A DNA stretch of 64,000 bases from Prevotella sp. (GCA_015060485.1 SUYI01000013.1:1-64000); one strand, 5' to 3'. Positions 52,586 through 61,173 are shown, counted from the stretch's first letter. The notes: a model not told the origin generated them from the letters alone. Program-made: numbers and translations.

Positions 52586-53842
52586 TCATTCTTCACTCTT
52601 CACTTCAAAACCCGCGGCTTTAAGGTCTTCCCAGAACTTCGGATACGACTTCGTGACCACCTGCGGATTGTTGATTTTCAGACCCTCGAACCGCAGCGCG
52701 GCAGGGGCAAAAGCCAGTGCCATGCGATGGTCCTCGTAGGTATCGATGCCCGCTTCCAGGTTCGGCTCACAGCGTTCACCGTCCCAGAACAGCTCCGAGT
52801 TGTTCACGTCGTGGATGACATAACCCAACTTCCGCATCTCACGCTTCAGGGCTTCGATACGGTCTGTCTCCTTGATTTTCAGCGTCGACAAGCCCGTAAA
52901 CCGGAACTGCACATTCAGCAGCGTACAGCACACGACGAACGTCTGAGTCAAGTCGGGCGAATTATTGAAGTCGTACTCCAGTCTGGGCACACAGCGTCCC
53001 GAATGGCGCAGCGTAACGGTGGTGGGCACCCCACCCCGCTTGTCCTTGAAGAGGGTCTTCACGCCCAACAGGCTGAAAATGTAGCGCACCGACGAGTCTC
53101 CTTGCTTCGAGCCGTCCATCAGCCCCGTCAGCACCACCTCGTCGTCCTCGTTCTTGCCCAGGGCCATCATCTCATACCAGTACGATGCGGCACTCCAGTC
53201 GTTCTCGATATAGTACGGTCGCACACGGTACGGCTGGGGCTTCACCTCGATGGTGTTAAAGTCAGTCCACTCCGCATCGGCACCGTATTCGCGCATCATC
53301 CACAGCGTCAGGTCGATGTACGGCCTCGAGATGACGTTACCCGTCAGCTGCAGCGTCAGTCCGTTTTTCAGCACCGGACCAATCAGCAGCAGTGCAGTGA
53401 TAAACTGCGAACTGATGTTACCCGGCACGTCCAGCTCACCGCCGTCTAGTACGCGGCCCTTGATGTGCAGCGGAGGATAACCCTCGGCATCCACATAGCT
53501 GATGTCTGCTCCTAACCGACGCAAGGCATCTACCAGCACTCCAATCGGACGGTGCTTCATGCGCTCCGTACCCGTCAGCACATGCTCCTCGCCGTCCCTT
53601 ACCGACAGCAGGGCAGTCATAAAACGCATGGCCGTGCCGCCGGCCTTGATATTCATTTCGTACGGGTTGTCCCTCAGTGCACGGACAATGACTTCCGTGT
53701 CGTCGCAGTCCGACAAATTGTCGGGCACCACTGCCCCACCTGTCAAAGCATGAATCACCAGGGCACGGTTCGAAATGCTCTTCGAAGCAGGCAGATTGGC
53801 AGTATGGCGCAACACACCAGATGCTGATATCGTATATTGCAT
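52586..53842 (-). CDS. aroA: 3-phosphoshikimate 1-carboxyvinyltransferase (EPSP synthase)
   Basis: 418 residues. NLPASKSISNRALVIHALTGG (Lys of the phosphate-binding site), GTAMRFMTALLSV, PGNISSQFITALL, TLKIKETDRIEALKREMRKL and DTYEDHRMALAFAPAAL are diagnostic. Sixth step of the shikimate pathway. Last gene of the minus-strand block before tRNA-Pro. Confidence 0.95.
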   Translation of the reverse strand: MQYTISASGVLRHTANLPASKSISNRALVIHALTGGAVVPDNLSDCDDTEVIVRALRDNPYEMNIKAGGTAMRFMTALLSVRDGEEHVLTGTERMKHRPIGVLVDALRRLGADISYVDAEGYPPLHIKGRVLDGGELDVPGNISSQFITALLLIGPVLKNGLTLQLTGNVISRPYIDLTLWMMREYGADAEWTDFNTIEVKPQPYRVRPYYIENDWSAASYWYEMMALGKNEDDEVVLTGLMDGSKQGDSSVRYIFSLLGVKTLFKDKRGGVPTTVTLRHSGRCVPRLEYDFNNSPDLTQTFVVCCTLLNVQFRFTGLSTLKIKETDRIEALKREMRKLGYVIHDVNNSELFWDGERCEPNLEAGIDTYEDHRMALAFAPAALRFEGLKINNPQVVTKSYPKFWEDLKAAGFEVKSEE

Positions 53843-53891
53843 ATTTATTTTTGACCTTTTTACTTTTATATATATTTTATATTATAACGTG

Positions 53892-53899
53892 CAAAAGTA
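53892..53899 (-). promoter_or_regulatory. Promoter -7 box for aroA
   Basis: TACTTTTG on the minus strand, 50 bp before the start at 53842. Confidence 0.5.
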
Positions 53900-53970
53900 C
53901 GATTTATTTGATAATCAGCCAAGGAAATAACATATATTTTGATTCTTTTCAGCAAAAAAGCCTCAGAAAA

Positions 53971-54002
53971 TTTGCAAGATTCAAAAATTCGTTGTACCTT
54001 TG
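53971..54002 (+). promoter_or_regulatory. tRNA-Pro promoter
   Basis: TTTG (-33) and TACCTTTG (53995-54002), about 22 bp before the tRNA. Confidence 0.65.
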
Positions 54003-54024
54003 CAGCGCTTTTCAAGGAAAAGTT

Positions 54025-54097
54025 CGGGATTTAGCGCAGTTGGTAGCGCACACGTCTGGGGGGCGCGAGGTCGCTGGTTCGAGTCCAGTAATCCCGA
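54025..54097 (+). tRNA. tRNA-Pro (anticodon GGG)
   Basis: 73 nt. The acceptor stem CGGGATT pairs with AATCCCG, the D arm is GCGC...GCGC, and the T arm is CTGG-TTCGAGT-CCAG. The anticodon loop CTGGGGG gives GGG, reading CCC/CCU. The anticodon stem has one A-C mismatch (position 28-42). No CCA is encoded. Confidence 0.92.
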
Positions 54098-54558
54098 CAA
54101 ACGAGAGAGTTAGCAGTCTGACTATCGGGCTGTTAACTTTTTTAATCGCAGCCTTGAAACGAAACGTAACATCGAGGCCTTCGAGCCGTAATATTCGACC
54201 ATCGTGTATTACTTTTCGTCGCTGGCGGGCAGGTTGAGCATTTTCAGGTTGCCACAACGCCACAATGCCACTTTGCCACATTAAGCACCTTCGAGATTGC
54301 ACAGAGACTCTATATAAATTATTATATATTATAATATATAATAATTCTATTATAATACTTACTCCAATCCGCGACTATTGCCACCACCTTATTGTGGCAA
54401 AGTGGCAAAGTGGCAATGTGGCGGATTGAAACAAAAAAGGGGTCAGCCGATTTTTCTTCTGTTTTGCAAAGGATAAACTCTAAAATGGATGGGGTAAAGT
54501 CCTAAATCCTCATAGGGAAAATCCCCATGAAGGCTTTATTATGACTGTTGTTCTTTCG
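54098..54558. other. Gene-free region with second origin-like structure
   Basis: Left words GCCACAACGCCACAATGCCA and following (54251-54282) are mirrored by GTGGCAAAGTGGCAAAGTGG and following (54394-54423). Between them lie about 50 bp of nearly pure A/T (54311-54358). The layout copies the region at 32738-32910 with different words. A further hairpin with flanking AAAG...CTTT lies at 54499-54542. The short frame ending NLKMLNLPASDEK on the minus strand (stop near 54209) could be the tail of a lost gene. Confidence 0.6.
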
Positions 54559-54750
54559 TTTTTATTCTTCCATCAGCTTTTCGATGAGAGGCACATACCA
54601 GGTCTTGATTTGTTTTGAATTAAGGGCATTCCGGTAATCCCGTCAGGATATCTTAATATACTGTAAAAAAGAGTGCCGATTATGCCTATCTCGTAAAAAA
54701 TTGCTACCTTTGTACACAAGAACGATCGAGATGAGTACGCTAATATTTAA
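54559..54750. repeat. 192-bp direct repeat, copy 1
   Basis: Matches 62487-62678 with about six substitutions and no gaps. The left third encodes, on the minus strand, a gene tail ending KQIKTWYVPLIEKLMEE and stop; most differences from copy 2 are synonymous in that frame. The right part carries a TACCTTTG promoter (54705-54712) and an ATGAGTACGCTA start. It provides the promoter for the gene at 54768. Confidence 0.9.
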
Positions 54751-54767
54751 AAGCAAACTATCATATT

Positions 54768-55169
54768 ATGGAAATACAGACAAGCGACAAGACAACATCC
54801 TGTCAAAGAACGACACCAGAGTTTATCACAGAGCTACAGCCAAACGAGATCTTTGTGTTTGGCAGCAACCTGGAGGGAATGCACGGCGGAGGTGCGGCGT
54901 ATATCGCCTACCGCAAGTTTGGGGCCATCATGGGTCAGGGTGTGGGGCTGCAGGGACAGAGCTACGGCATCCCGACGATGCAAGGCGGCGTAGAGACCAT
55001 CAAACCATACGTTGACGAGTTTATCCAATTTGCCAAGGAGCATCAGGAATTAACATTCTTGGTAACCCGCATCGGGTGCGGCATTGCCGGTTTCACAGAT
55101 GAAGAGATTGCTCCACTATTCGAAAAGGCTCACGGCATGGAGAACATCGTGTTGCCGCCAGGATGGTAA
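54768..55169 (+). CDS. A1S_2505-like phage non-structural-type protein
   Basis: 133 residues with NEIFVFGSNLEGMHGGGAAY, KFGAIMGQGVGLQGQSYGIP and FLVTRIGCGIAGFTDEEIAPLF. This matches a small family found in phages and bacterial genomes (A1S_2505-type), possibly macrodomain-related judging by the GSNLEG and GCGIAG loops. Function unknown. It starts 55 bp after the repeat-borne promoter. Confidence 0.75.
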   Translation: MEIQTSDKTTSCQRTTPEFITELQPNEIFVFGSNLEGMHGGGAAYIAYRKFGAIMGQGVGLQGQSYGIPTMQGGVETIKPYVDEFIQFAKEHQELTFLVTRIGCGIAGFTDEEIAPLFEKAHGMENIVLPPGW

Positions 55170-55253
55170 AGAGTGTGGGGTACCTAATTCTTTATTATAT
55201 GACTATTGATTTCGACATACTGAAACGAAAGTTTGTAATGAGCCTGCCAGTTG

Positions 55254-55409
55254 TCACACCATTCCTCCAACGAGGTTCTTCTTCAGGCTGTTTTCACGGT
55301 AACTGCCTATGGAGGGAGTGGATGTCAGAATATCGCGGAACCTTTCCTTGGCTGCTTTACGGAGCTGGTGAAAATCCCATTCAGGATGTTCCGCCCGTAA
55401 AACTCCCTG
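55254..55409 (-). pseudogene. Fragment of a lost gene (C-terminal end)
   Basis: A 51-codon stop-to-stop frame with a convincing amphipathic pattern: EHPEWDFHQLRKAAKERFRD, ILTSTPSIGSYRENSLKKNL, VGGMV. It has no start. A plus-strand frame in the same place (ATG at 55200) looks less protein-like. The family is unknown. Confidence 0.4.
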
Positions 55410-55413
55410 TTAT

Positions 55414-55905
55414 TCAGAAAAACGAGGCTAGCAGGGAGTACAGATAACTGCCGAAAGACACAAGCAACCAAATCATGAGGACAATGAGTAGCAACAGAAC
55501 GAAGAGTACGATGGCTGACTGCAAGGCTCGTTGGTTCACCTGCTTGATGACTGCTTCATCACCATCGACAAAGCCTTGAATCATCTGCATGTTCTGGGTG
55601 TTGGCACGATGGAAGATGTCGGTGATGTCACCTATGAAGAAAGGAATCATGCCTAAGAGCACATCCCGCAGGGCATTATTCAATACGGCCAATGTCAGCG
55701 GAACACTCTTGATGACACGTGAGGAGAAATAGACGAACGGAACAACGCAGACCAATGCAATGGCATCGCCCCATCCGGGAATGACTCCGATGAGCGCATC
55801 CAGATAGTAGCGATCCATATAGCGGGTCAGCCCCTGCATCGTCTGATAGGCTTTGTTATCCATCAGTCGCTTGCGGCGTAGTTCTCGCTTCTCGTCTTTG
55901 TTCAT
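55414..55905 (-). CDS. DUF4112 membrane protein
   Basis: 163 residues. The DUF4112 pattern is YMDRYYLDALIGVIPGWGDAIALVCVVPFV followed by LNNALRDVLLGMIPFFIGDITDIFHRAN, and a C-terminal membrane span. Function unknown. It lies behind a lipoprotein gene on the same strand. Confidence 0.88.
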   Translation of the reverse strand: MNKDEKRELRRKRLMDNKAYQTMQGLTRYMDRYYLDALIGVIPGWGDAIALVCVVPFVYFSSRVIKSVPLTLAVLNNALRDVLLGMIPFFIGDITDIFHRANTQNMQMIQGFVDGDEAVIKQVNQRALQSAIVLFVLLLLIVLMIWLLVSFGSYLYSLLASFF

Positions 55906-55931
55906 AAGCTATGTAGTTCTTTACCTCATGT

Positions 55932-56858
55932 TTATTCCTCCAACTTCTTTGCTGGCCAGCCATAGTCTTGATACAGATTCACTGCAAGGCCGTTCTTCTT
56001 TGCATAAACCGACAACCCTTCTGCTCTCAGTCTTTCGCGATTCTTCTCGTCGCTGTTGATGGCATGGAAGGCATCGTACTTGTCACCGAAAATCTTTTTG
56101 GCCGTCGGCAAGTATTTGGAGCCATCCTCTGCCTGGTCGAAGGCTGTCACCTCGAAACCCTTCTCTGTCTGCCGGATGTGCATCAGACCAGGATGACTGC
56201 CGCCAGAGACGCATTTCAGCGTGTCGCCCATCTGATTGTAGTTGAACACCCAGAAATCGCCCCATACGAGAATGTCCTCTGAATTACGCTCGTCAACAGC
56301 CACAATGCTGTGGATGGGTACGCAGTGTTCCCCCTTGGCATAGTAGCTACCAATCGAATCGGTCAGATAACGGTCGATGGCAGGGAAATAAGTCGTTTCA
56401 CGGTCATTGACAAGCACAACTCTCTTGTTCTCGTATTTCTTATCAAGGATAATAATGGAAACTGGCTGGATACTGAATGACTGTTTCTCGCCTGTCTTCA
56501 CTTCGTAGGTATAGAGGAGAGAATCTCCCTTTTCCTCCACCTTCACGGGATTGATTTCCGTTGCGAAGTCTGTTGCAGGCATAACGATGGCCAGCACAAA
56601 CTGCTTGGTGAAATCGATGGCAGTAGGCTTGCCGTTTTCACCCATCGTCGTGGCCATGCCGAAAAGCTCGTTGAACTCTTCTTCTGTGGTGATTTTAGGA
56701 TATTCAGGAATCACCTGGTCACTCTTGAAGAAATAGTTCTTAGCCACCTCAAAGGCTACCCCACTGCTTTCTTCATTGTTTTCAACTGCCGTTGCCGGTT
56801 TGTTGGTGCATGCTGCCATTACAAGCAGCACTGCAAATGCAAATAAAATCTTCTTCAT
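55932..56858 (-). CDS. Lipoprotein of unknown function
   Basis: 308 residues with lipobox LLVMAACTNK. Two regions: an N-terminal ITTEEEFNELFGMATTMGEN beta domain, and a C-terminal domain with DFWVFNYNQMGDTLKCVSGG. No enzyme motif recognised. It follows the DUF1294 gene by 7 bp. Confidence 0.65.
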   Translation of the reverse strand: MKKILFAFAVLLVMAACTNKPATAVENNEESSGVAFEVAKNYFFKSDQVIPEYPKITTEEEFNELFGMATTMGENGKPTAIDFTKQFVLAIVMPATDFATEINPVKVEEKGDSLLYTYEVKTGEKQSFSIQPVSIIILDKKYENKRVVLVNDRETTYFPAIDRYLTDSIGSYYAKGEHCVPIHSIVAVDERNSEDILVWGDFWVFNYNQMGDTLKCVSGGSHPGLMHIRQTEKGFEVTAFDQAEDGSKYLPTAKKIFGDKYDAFHAINSDEKNRERLRAEGLSVYAKKNGLAVNLYQDYGWPAKKLEE

Positions 56859-56865
56859 TTTATCT

Positions 56866-57132
56866 CTATTTTTGGATTATCAAATAAATGAGTGCTATCT
56901 GAACTAACAGAATAAGCGGAAGTCCATATTTGAACTTTTTGTGCAGCGTTTTGTGATGCCATATCTTCATGCCCAACAATGCACCGATGCTTCCACCAAG
57001 AACAGCAAGAATTAGCAAAGTGGCTTCTGATATGCGCCAGCTGCCCTGCTTGGCCTTCCACTTGTCAATGCCATAGACAAGAAAGGTCAGGACATTGATT
57101 ACAATGAGGATATATGCTATCGTCTGTGTCAT
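56866..57132 (-). CDS. DUF1294 membrane protein
   Basis: About 88 residues from the ATG at 57132 (MTQTIAYILIVINVLTFLVY). The family pattern is GIDKWKAKQGSWRISEATLL followed by GGSIGALLGMKIWHHKTLHKKF. It is a small inner-membrane protein of unknown role; longer starts overlap the fragment upstream. Confidence 0.88.
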   Translation of the reverse strand: MTQTIAYILIVINVLTFLVYGIDKWKAKQGSWRISEATLLILAVLGGSIGALLGMKIWHHKTLHKKFKYGLPLILLVQIALIYLIIQK

Positions 57133-57136
57133 GTGC

Positions 57137-57289
57137 TCAATACCACTTGTAGCCGTTCTCCTTGCAATAGTCAATAGCTGGCTGATAGCCTTGGAATGTG
57201 GCCTTGTGAATCCATTTCAAGCCCTTGCGCTCGTCCTGTGGAACGCCTGTACCAGTCATCAGGAAATTTGTCCTTTTGCATAAATACAT
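57137..57289 (-). pseudogene. Sel1-repeat protein remnant
   Basis: A 50-codon frame. From TGTGVPQDERKGLKWIHKAT to the stop it matches the end of a Sel1/TPR-type repeat; the preceding residues do not. The N-terminal repeats of the parent gene are missing. It has a -7 box (TACTTTTG, 57303-57310), so it may still be transcribed with DUF1294. Confidence 0.6.
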
Positions 57290-57332
57290 TTAAATCTGAT
57301 TGCAAAAGTACTCATAAATGCCGTAAAATCGC

Positions 57333-57340
57333 TATCTTTG
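57333..57340 (+). promoter_or_regulatory. Promoter -7 box for the HAD-like gene
   Basis: TATCTTTG, 29 bp before the ATG at 57369; divergent from the minus-strand box at 57303. Confidence 0.55.
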
Positions 57341-57368
57341 CACAATGTTTTGAGAATTATTAGTAATT

Positions 57369-57785
57369 ATGGATATTGCAAAGGCATTTGAGGTTGCGTT
57401 CAATCGCAAGATAGAAAAGAACTGGGAGAAGATCTACGTGGTAGTGGATATTCACGACACCATCTTGCGTGCATGTTACGAGAATGAGGAGACCTACGAT
57501 TACTTTCCATATTCGAGGGAGGCCCTGCAGCTGATGACCAACCGCGAAGACATTTGCCTGATTCTCTGGAGCGGATGCTACGAGGAGAAAATGAACAATT
57601 ATAGGGCGCATTTTGCAGAAGAGGGCATCCATTTCGACTATGCTAACGAGAATCCGGAAGTAGGCAATACGAGTTTCCAGAACTTCGAGGCCAAGCTCTA
57701 TTTCAACGTCGGTATTGATGATAAGTTCGGCTTCGAACCAGAGACGGACTGGATAAAGATAATAGAGGTAATTGGTAGATTTTGA
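57369..57785 (+). CDS. HAD-like hydrolase of unknown substrate
   Basis: 138 residues. VVVDIHDTILRA near residue 25 resembles HAD motif I, with His where the second Asp usually is. LILWSGCYEEK resembles motif II (Ser in place of Thr), and VGIDDKFGF near the end resembles motif IV. Size and layout fit a capless HAD. The Asp-to-His change would alter the general acid, so activity is uncertain. Confidence 0.65.
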   Translation: MDIAKAFEVAFNRKIEKNWEKIYVVVDIHDTILRACYENEETYDYFPYSREALQLMTNREDICLILWSGCYEEKMNNYRAHFAEEGIHFDYANENPEVGNTSFQNFEAKLYFNVGIDDKFGFEPETDWIKIIEVIGRF

Positions 57786-57796
57786 ACAAGAAAATT

Positions 57797-57874
57797 ATGG
57801 GCAATGCCATCAAACACGATTTTAAGAGCAAAAATCCTACAACCCGCTGGTCAGACGTAATCAAACTTCATTAA
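57797..57874 (+). pseudogene. 25-codon fragment
   Basis: MGNAIKHDFKSKNPTTRWSD followed by VIKLH and stop, overlapping the end of the TIGR04076 gene. It may be the start of a truncated gene. No family recognised. Confidence 0.25.
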
Positions 57875-58169
57875 TGACCTCAATATAAAAGCTGAACGGA
57901 CGGAAACCGTCATTGCAGCTAATCATTGCGCTCATGGGGTTTTGCATCCATCCATCATAGAAGTTTCCTTCTCCTTTGGCCAGTGACTCAACAAACTCAC
58001 GCATGGAATACCAGGCTGAAGGACACATCCCTTCAGGACATTCACCGTTCTCGGAAATCCATACCTGGCCCTCCTTGACATCGCAAGTATGCTCAATAGG
58101 ATTCTCATACTTTGCCATCAAGTCTGGATAGATCGTCTGACGTATGGCTGTAATTCGTACTTTGCTCAT
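57861..58169 (-). CDS. TIGR04076-type small conserved protein
   Basis: About 102 residues from the ATG at 58169 (MSKVRITAIRQTIYPDLMAK). The family features are EGQVWISENGECPEGMCPSAWYSMREFV and a C-terminal SCNDGFRPFSFYIEVI. Function unknown. Last gene of a minus-strand operon starting at 60782. Confidence 0.82.
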   Translation of the reverse strand: MSKVRITAIRQTIYPDLMAKYENPIEHTCDVKEGQVWISENGECPEGMCPSAWYSMREFVESLAKGEGNFYDGWMQNPMSAMISCNDGFRPFSFYIEVINEV

Positions 58170-58186
58170 GCTAATCAAACCATTTT

Positions 58187-58576
58187 CTATTCCTGTTTTA
58201 ATTGCTCTTCCAAGAACTCAGCGGCATCGGCTACACAGTCAGGACACTCACGCAGAACCACCTCTATTCCAACACCTTTGAGCAGTTTACATTGTGTAGC
58301 TCCATTCCTCTCCTGAAACTTGCTCATTATCTGACGCATCTGTTTCATGGACTTCACTTTGTCCTTGTTGACCAATCCCAAAACAAGTCCAGCCCCAACG
58401 AGTGCGCCACAAGTTCCTTCCATATTGCCCATACCACCGCCGAAAGCCCCGGCAATGTTCATGGCTTCATCCTCACTTATCCCTGCAATGTCTGCGTATG
58501 TGTGAAGGATGGCCTGGGCGCAATTATGGCTATTGCACCTCTTTTTGTCAGCTGCTATATTCTTTCTTGTTTCCAT
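58187..58576 (-). CDS. C_GCAxxG_C_C-family redox-type protein
   Basis: 129 residues with CNSHNCAQAILHTYAD, GAFGGGMGNMEGTCGALVGA and ECPDCVADAAEF. Conserved Cys residues and the G-rich motif define the family, which is often found near redox or metal enzymes. Cytoplasmic. Confidence 0.85.
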   Translation of the reverse strand: METRKNIAADKKRCNSHNCAQAILHTYADIAGISEDEAMNIAGAFGGGMGNMEGTCGALVGAGLVLGLVNKDKVKSMKQMRQIMSKFQERNGATQCKLLKGVGIEVVLRECPDCVADAAEFLEEQLKQE

Positions 58577-58582
58577 ATTTGT

Positions 58583-59050
58583 CTATTCTTCCACGTCACA
58601 ATGCAGGAATCCCATTTCCTTGGCCTTCTCCTGGTTCATCAGGAAATAGATGGCCTCGCCCTCATTGCAGAGTTCACCCTTCGAGTTGGTAATCTCCGCA
58701 TTGATATACACCAGATTGCGAACTTGTTTCGAGACTTTAGCCTTAATGGTCAGCTCTGGTTCTGTAGTTGGGATAGCCTTCTTGAACTTTACATTCAACT
58801 GGACGGTATAGCCACTGGTCTGTAACTTACGTGTGACCACCCATCCGCAAACTTCATCAATCAGTGTACTAAGTATGCCACCGTGCATAGTGTTTACCCA
58901 TCCCTGATAGTTTTTCTCAGGATGCCATTTGCTGACGATATAATCGCCATCCTCGTAGAACTCCATGTGAAGCCCGATGGGATTGTCAGGACAACAGCCG
59001 AAGCAGTTGTATTCAGGATGGTTGCGCCAAGGGTTTATTATCTTCCTCAT
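58583..59050 (-). CDS. PaaI-type hotdog thioesterase
   Basis: 155 residues with FGCCPDNPIGLHMEFYEDGD, the catalytic segment NTMHGGILSTLIDEVCGWVV and LNVKFKKAIPTTEPELTIKA. It hydrolyses acyl-CoA thioesters of unknown chain. Six bp separate it from the next gene in the operon. Confidence 0.88.
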   Translation of the reverse strand: MRKIINPWRNHPEYNCFGCCPDNPIGLHMEFYEDGDYIVSKWHPEKNYQGWVNTMHGGILSTLIDEVCGWVVTRKLQTSGYTVQLNVKFKKAIPTTEPELTIKAKVSKQVRNLVYINAEITNSKGELCNEGEAIYFLMNQEKAKEMGFLHCDVEE

Positions 59051-59331
59051 ATTCTTTATTCACTATTTCAATAAGATCTTCAATTCTGTCAATAATGAAG
59101 GTGGCTCCTACATTTTCAAGTTCATCCTTGGTTCCATTACCCCATGTCACTCCACAAGTTTTGGCTCCTGCATTGGCTCCCATTTGGCAGTCCGATAGTG
59201 GCAGCACATTCTTCCTCGCTACGGTTAGGCAAGTGCAACTCCGCTATGGTCATCTGCATAGTAGTGACGATATTCCGTCTGGTATCGCCCAGCGTGCCGT
59301 CGATGTCGAAAATTATCAGCCCTTTGTTCAT
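59013..59331 (-). pseudogene. HAD phosphatase with internal deletion and frameshift
   Basis: The start frame reads MNKGLIIFDIDGTLGDTRRN (HAD motif I) to ECAATIGLP. The end frame reads GANAGAKTCGVTWGNGTKDE (motif IV region) to NKEYEED. They overlap near 59170 in different frames. About 130 residues of cap and core are missing compared with phosphoglycolate-phosphatase-like proteins, so the product cannot fold normally. Confidence 0.8.
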
Positions 59332-59388
59332 CGTTTCAGTTCATCTTTGTCATATGATAACCCATTCGCTTTGGGCAGGAAATCCATT

Positions 59389-59790
59389 TTACTTCCTTAT
59401 GAATTTATTCTCTGATTTGGGTGTTTCAGCAGCAGTATAGCGTTCCACCGTCATGTGGAGGTCGTACTTCTCTCGTAGATTGGCGATGGTATCCATCATA
59501 GACGTGGCATGGTGCTTGTCGATGGCCTCCTGATTGGCCCAACTGTCGATGAGCAGGATGGTCTCAGGATCATCCAACGATTGGTAATACTCATACCTCA
59601 GATTACCTTCCTCGGCTCTTATGGCGTCAACGGTGCCGCTGGAAATCATCTCCTCAGCGAACTTCCTGGCATTTCCGTCGGCACCCGTGTACCTCAGATT
59701 GACTGTTATCGACATACTCTGTTCCTGTTTATCTCCGCAGCATCCTACAAGAAGCAAAAGTGCGGATAGTATCCATGCGAATTGTTTCAT
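59389..59790 (-). CDS. Antibiotic-biosynthesis-monooxygenase-like lipoprotein
   Basis: 133 residues. The lipobox LLLVGCC is followed by an ABM-type ferredoxin-like domain (FAEEMISSGTVDAIRAEEGN, LRYEYYQSLDDPETILLIDS, WANQEAIDKHHAT). Such domains act as quinol monooxygenases or dimeric stress proteins; the lipid anchor puts this one outside the cytoplasm. Confidence 0.8.
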   Translation of the reverse strand: MKQFAWILSALLLLVGCCGDKQEQSMSITVNLRYTGADGNARKFAEEMISSGTVDAIRAEEGNLRYEYYQSLDDPETILLIDSWANQEAIDKHHATSMMDTIANLREKYDLHMTVERYTAAETPKSENKFIRK

Positions 59791-59795
59791 TATCT

Positions 59796-60782
59796 CTATT
59801 TGTCAATGCTTACCAGCGTGTATTTGCGGCTGCCGAGACCAATCTTTTCAGCATGTTCGATGGTGTGTATGCCATGCTGTTTGTCGATACGGCTCAGTAG
59901 GTCGGTAGGATCATTCTTGGCCGTTACCTTCTGCTGATTGATGATGTCGATACAAGCCTGGTCGAGGGCTACAGGGTCAGTTGAGGCGAGAATGCCATAG
60001 TCTTCTAGTTTCACTGGTGCAGGGTGGTCCACGCAGTCACAGTCTATCGACATATTGTTCATCACCGAGATGTAGATGATGCCGTTCTGCCTGTTGAAAT
60101 AGTTCACCACAGCCTGCGCTGCGGCAGCCATCGATTCGAGGAAACCGTCCTGATTGCCGATGTACTCTGGTGTCCAAAGCTTCGACATGTCAAGCTTCTC
60201 CATCTTGCCTGCGGAGTGGATATAGGCCTTGCCGTTCTGACTGGCACAACCGATGGAGAGGTTCTTCAGGGCACCGCCGTAGCCGCCCATGGGGTGACCT
60301 TTGAAGTGGTTGAGCGCAATCATGAAGTCGTAGTTTGCCATGTGTCCTCCCACGATGTCGAACTTGATGTGGCTTTGATCCTTCACGGGGATGCGAATCT
60401 CGTCGTACTCGTCCATGATGTCCACAGGGAAATACTTCGTAAACCCGTGCCGCCCGATGACCTTCCAGTGGTTCTCCGATGAATTGCGGTCATCCTTCTC
60501 GTTACCAGGCCCGCTGCTGTAGGCCGTGTTACACTCGACGATGGTGCCGTCCACCTCGAAGATGAGATCTTGGACAAGTTCAGGTTTCAGGTAGTTGGGA
60601 TTGCTGCCCTCGCCAGTGCTCATTTTTACTGCCACACGTCCCTTAGCCGGAACGCCCAACGCTTTGTATATCTTCACTAACGACTCAGGGCTGATATCCC
60701 TGGTCAGATAAACCGTGCTCTGTGCAAGAGCCGCTGCCGATGCCATCAGCATCATTGCAGCTATCATTATTCCCTTTCTCAT
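59796..60782 (-). CDS. DUF362 protein, exported
   Basis: 328 residues. Signal peptide (MIAAMMLMASAAALAQ); DUF362 features VAVKMSTGEGSNPNYLKPEL, GHMANYDFMIALNHFKGHPM, GGALKNLSIGCAS and DPVALDQACIDII. The usual ferredoxin domain is absent. Function unknown. First gene of the operon 60782-57861; its -7 box is at 60831-60838. Confidence 0.88.
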   Translation of the reverse strand: MRKGIMIAAMMLMASAAALAQSTVYLTRDISPESLVKIYKALGVPAKGRVAVKMSTGEGSNPNYLKPELVQDLIFEVDGTIVECNTAYSSGPGNEKDDRNSSENHWKVIGRHGFTKYFPVDIMDEYDEIRIPVKDQSHIKFDIVGGHMANYDFMIALNHFKGHPMGGYGGALKNLSIGCASQNGKAYIHSAGKMEKLDMSKLWTPEYIGNQDGFLESMAAAAQAVVNYFNRQNGIIYISVMNNMSIDCDCVDHPAPVKLEDYGILASTDPVALDQACIDIINQQKVTAKNDPTDLLSRIDKQHGIHTIEHAEKIGLGSRKYTLVSIDK

Positions 60783-60830
60783 AATCGTATTGTTTAGCGC
60801 AAATCCTTAAACTATGTTGTAATAACTTTG

Positions 60831-60867
60831 CAAATATACGGATTTTGCCGCAAATTTTGTATATTTG
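60831..60867. promoter_or_regulatory. Divergent promoters for DUF362 and thioesterase-like genes
   Basis: TATATTTG on the minus strand at 60831-60838 and TATATTTG on the plus strand at 60860-60867. Confidence 0.5.
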
Positions 60868-60897
60868 CACCTTAGATTTAGGATAGTTTATGAAGAA

Positions 60898-61173
60898 ATG
60901 ATAGAAATAGGACTGAAATATACAAGCGAATTGACAGTAACTGATGCTGTGACCGCTATTGCAGTTGGCTCTGGTGATGATGGTCAGCTCTTCCACCATA
61001 CCCATGCTCTGTTCTCTTTCAAGAAGGATGGCCAACATGGGATGGCAGGAGGACATCTTAAATCAACGACGGTACTCTATACCGCTGAGATAGAGGTACG
61101 TCCTACCGTTGGTGGTTCTATCGGCAGAAAGTTTGACCCTGAAACTGGCACAGGATTCTGGAACTTTAAATAA
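60898..61173 (+). pseudogene. Truncated/chimeric FlK-like thioesterase
   Basis: The N-terminus MIEIGLKYTSELTVTDAVTA and IAVGSGD match fluoroacetyl-CoA-thioesterase-like hotdog proteins. After residue 27 the family core (TPxMxALME region) is absent and is replaced by DGQLFHHTHALFSFKKDGQH. The minus strand of that stretch reads CHPMLAILLEREQSMG, which resembles the missing core, so a small local inversion is possible. The product is probably not functional. Confidence 0.55.

Noticed and set aside
54012..54302. Minus-strand frame ending GLEPATSRPPDVCATNCAKSR
   Set aside because: It is the antisense of tRNA-Pro, a well-known spurious prediction; not a protein.
55163..55447. 94-codon plus-strand frame
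   Set aside because: Irregular composition; the opposite strand carries a more protein-like fragment. A short real gene starting at 55200 cannot be fully excluded.
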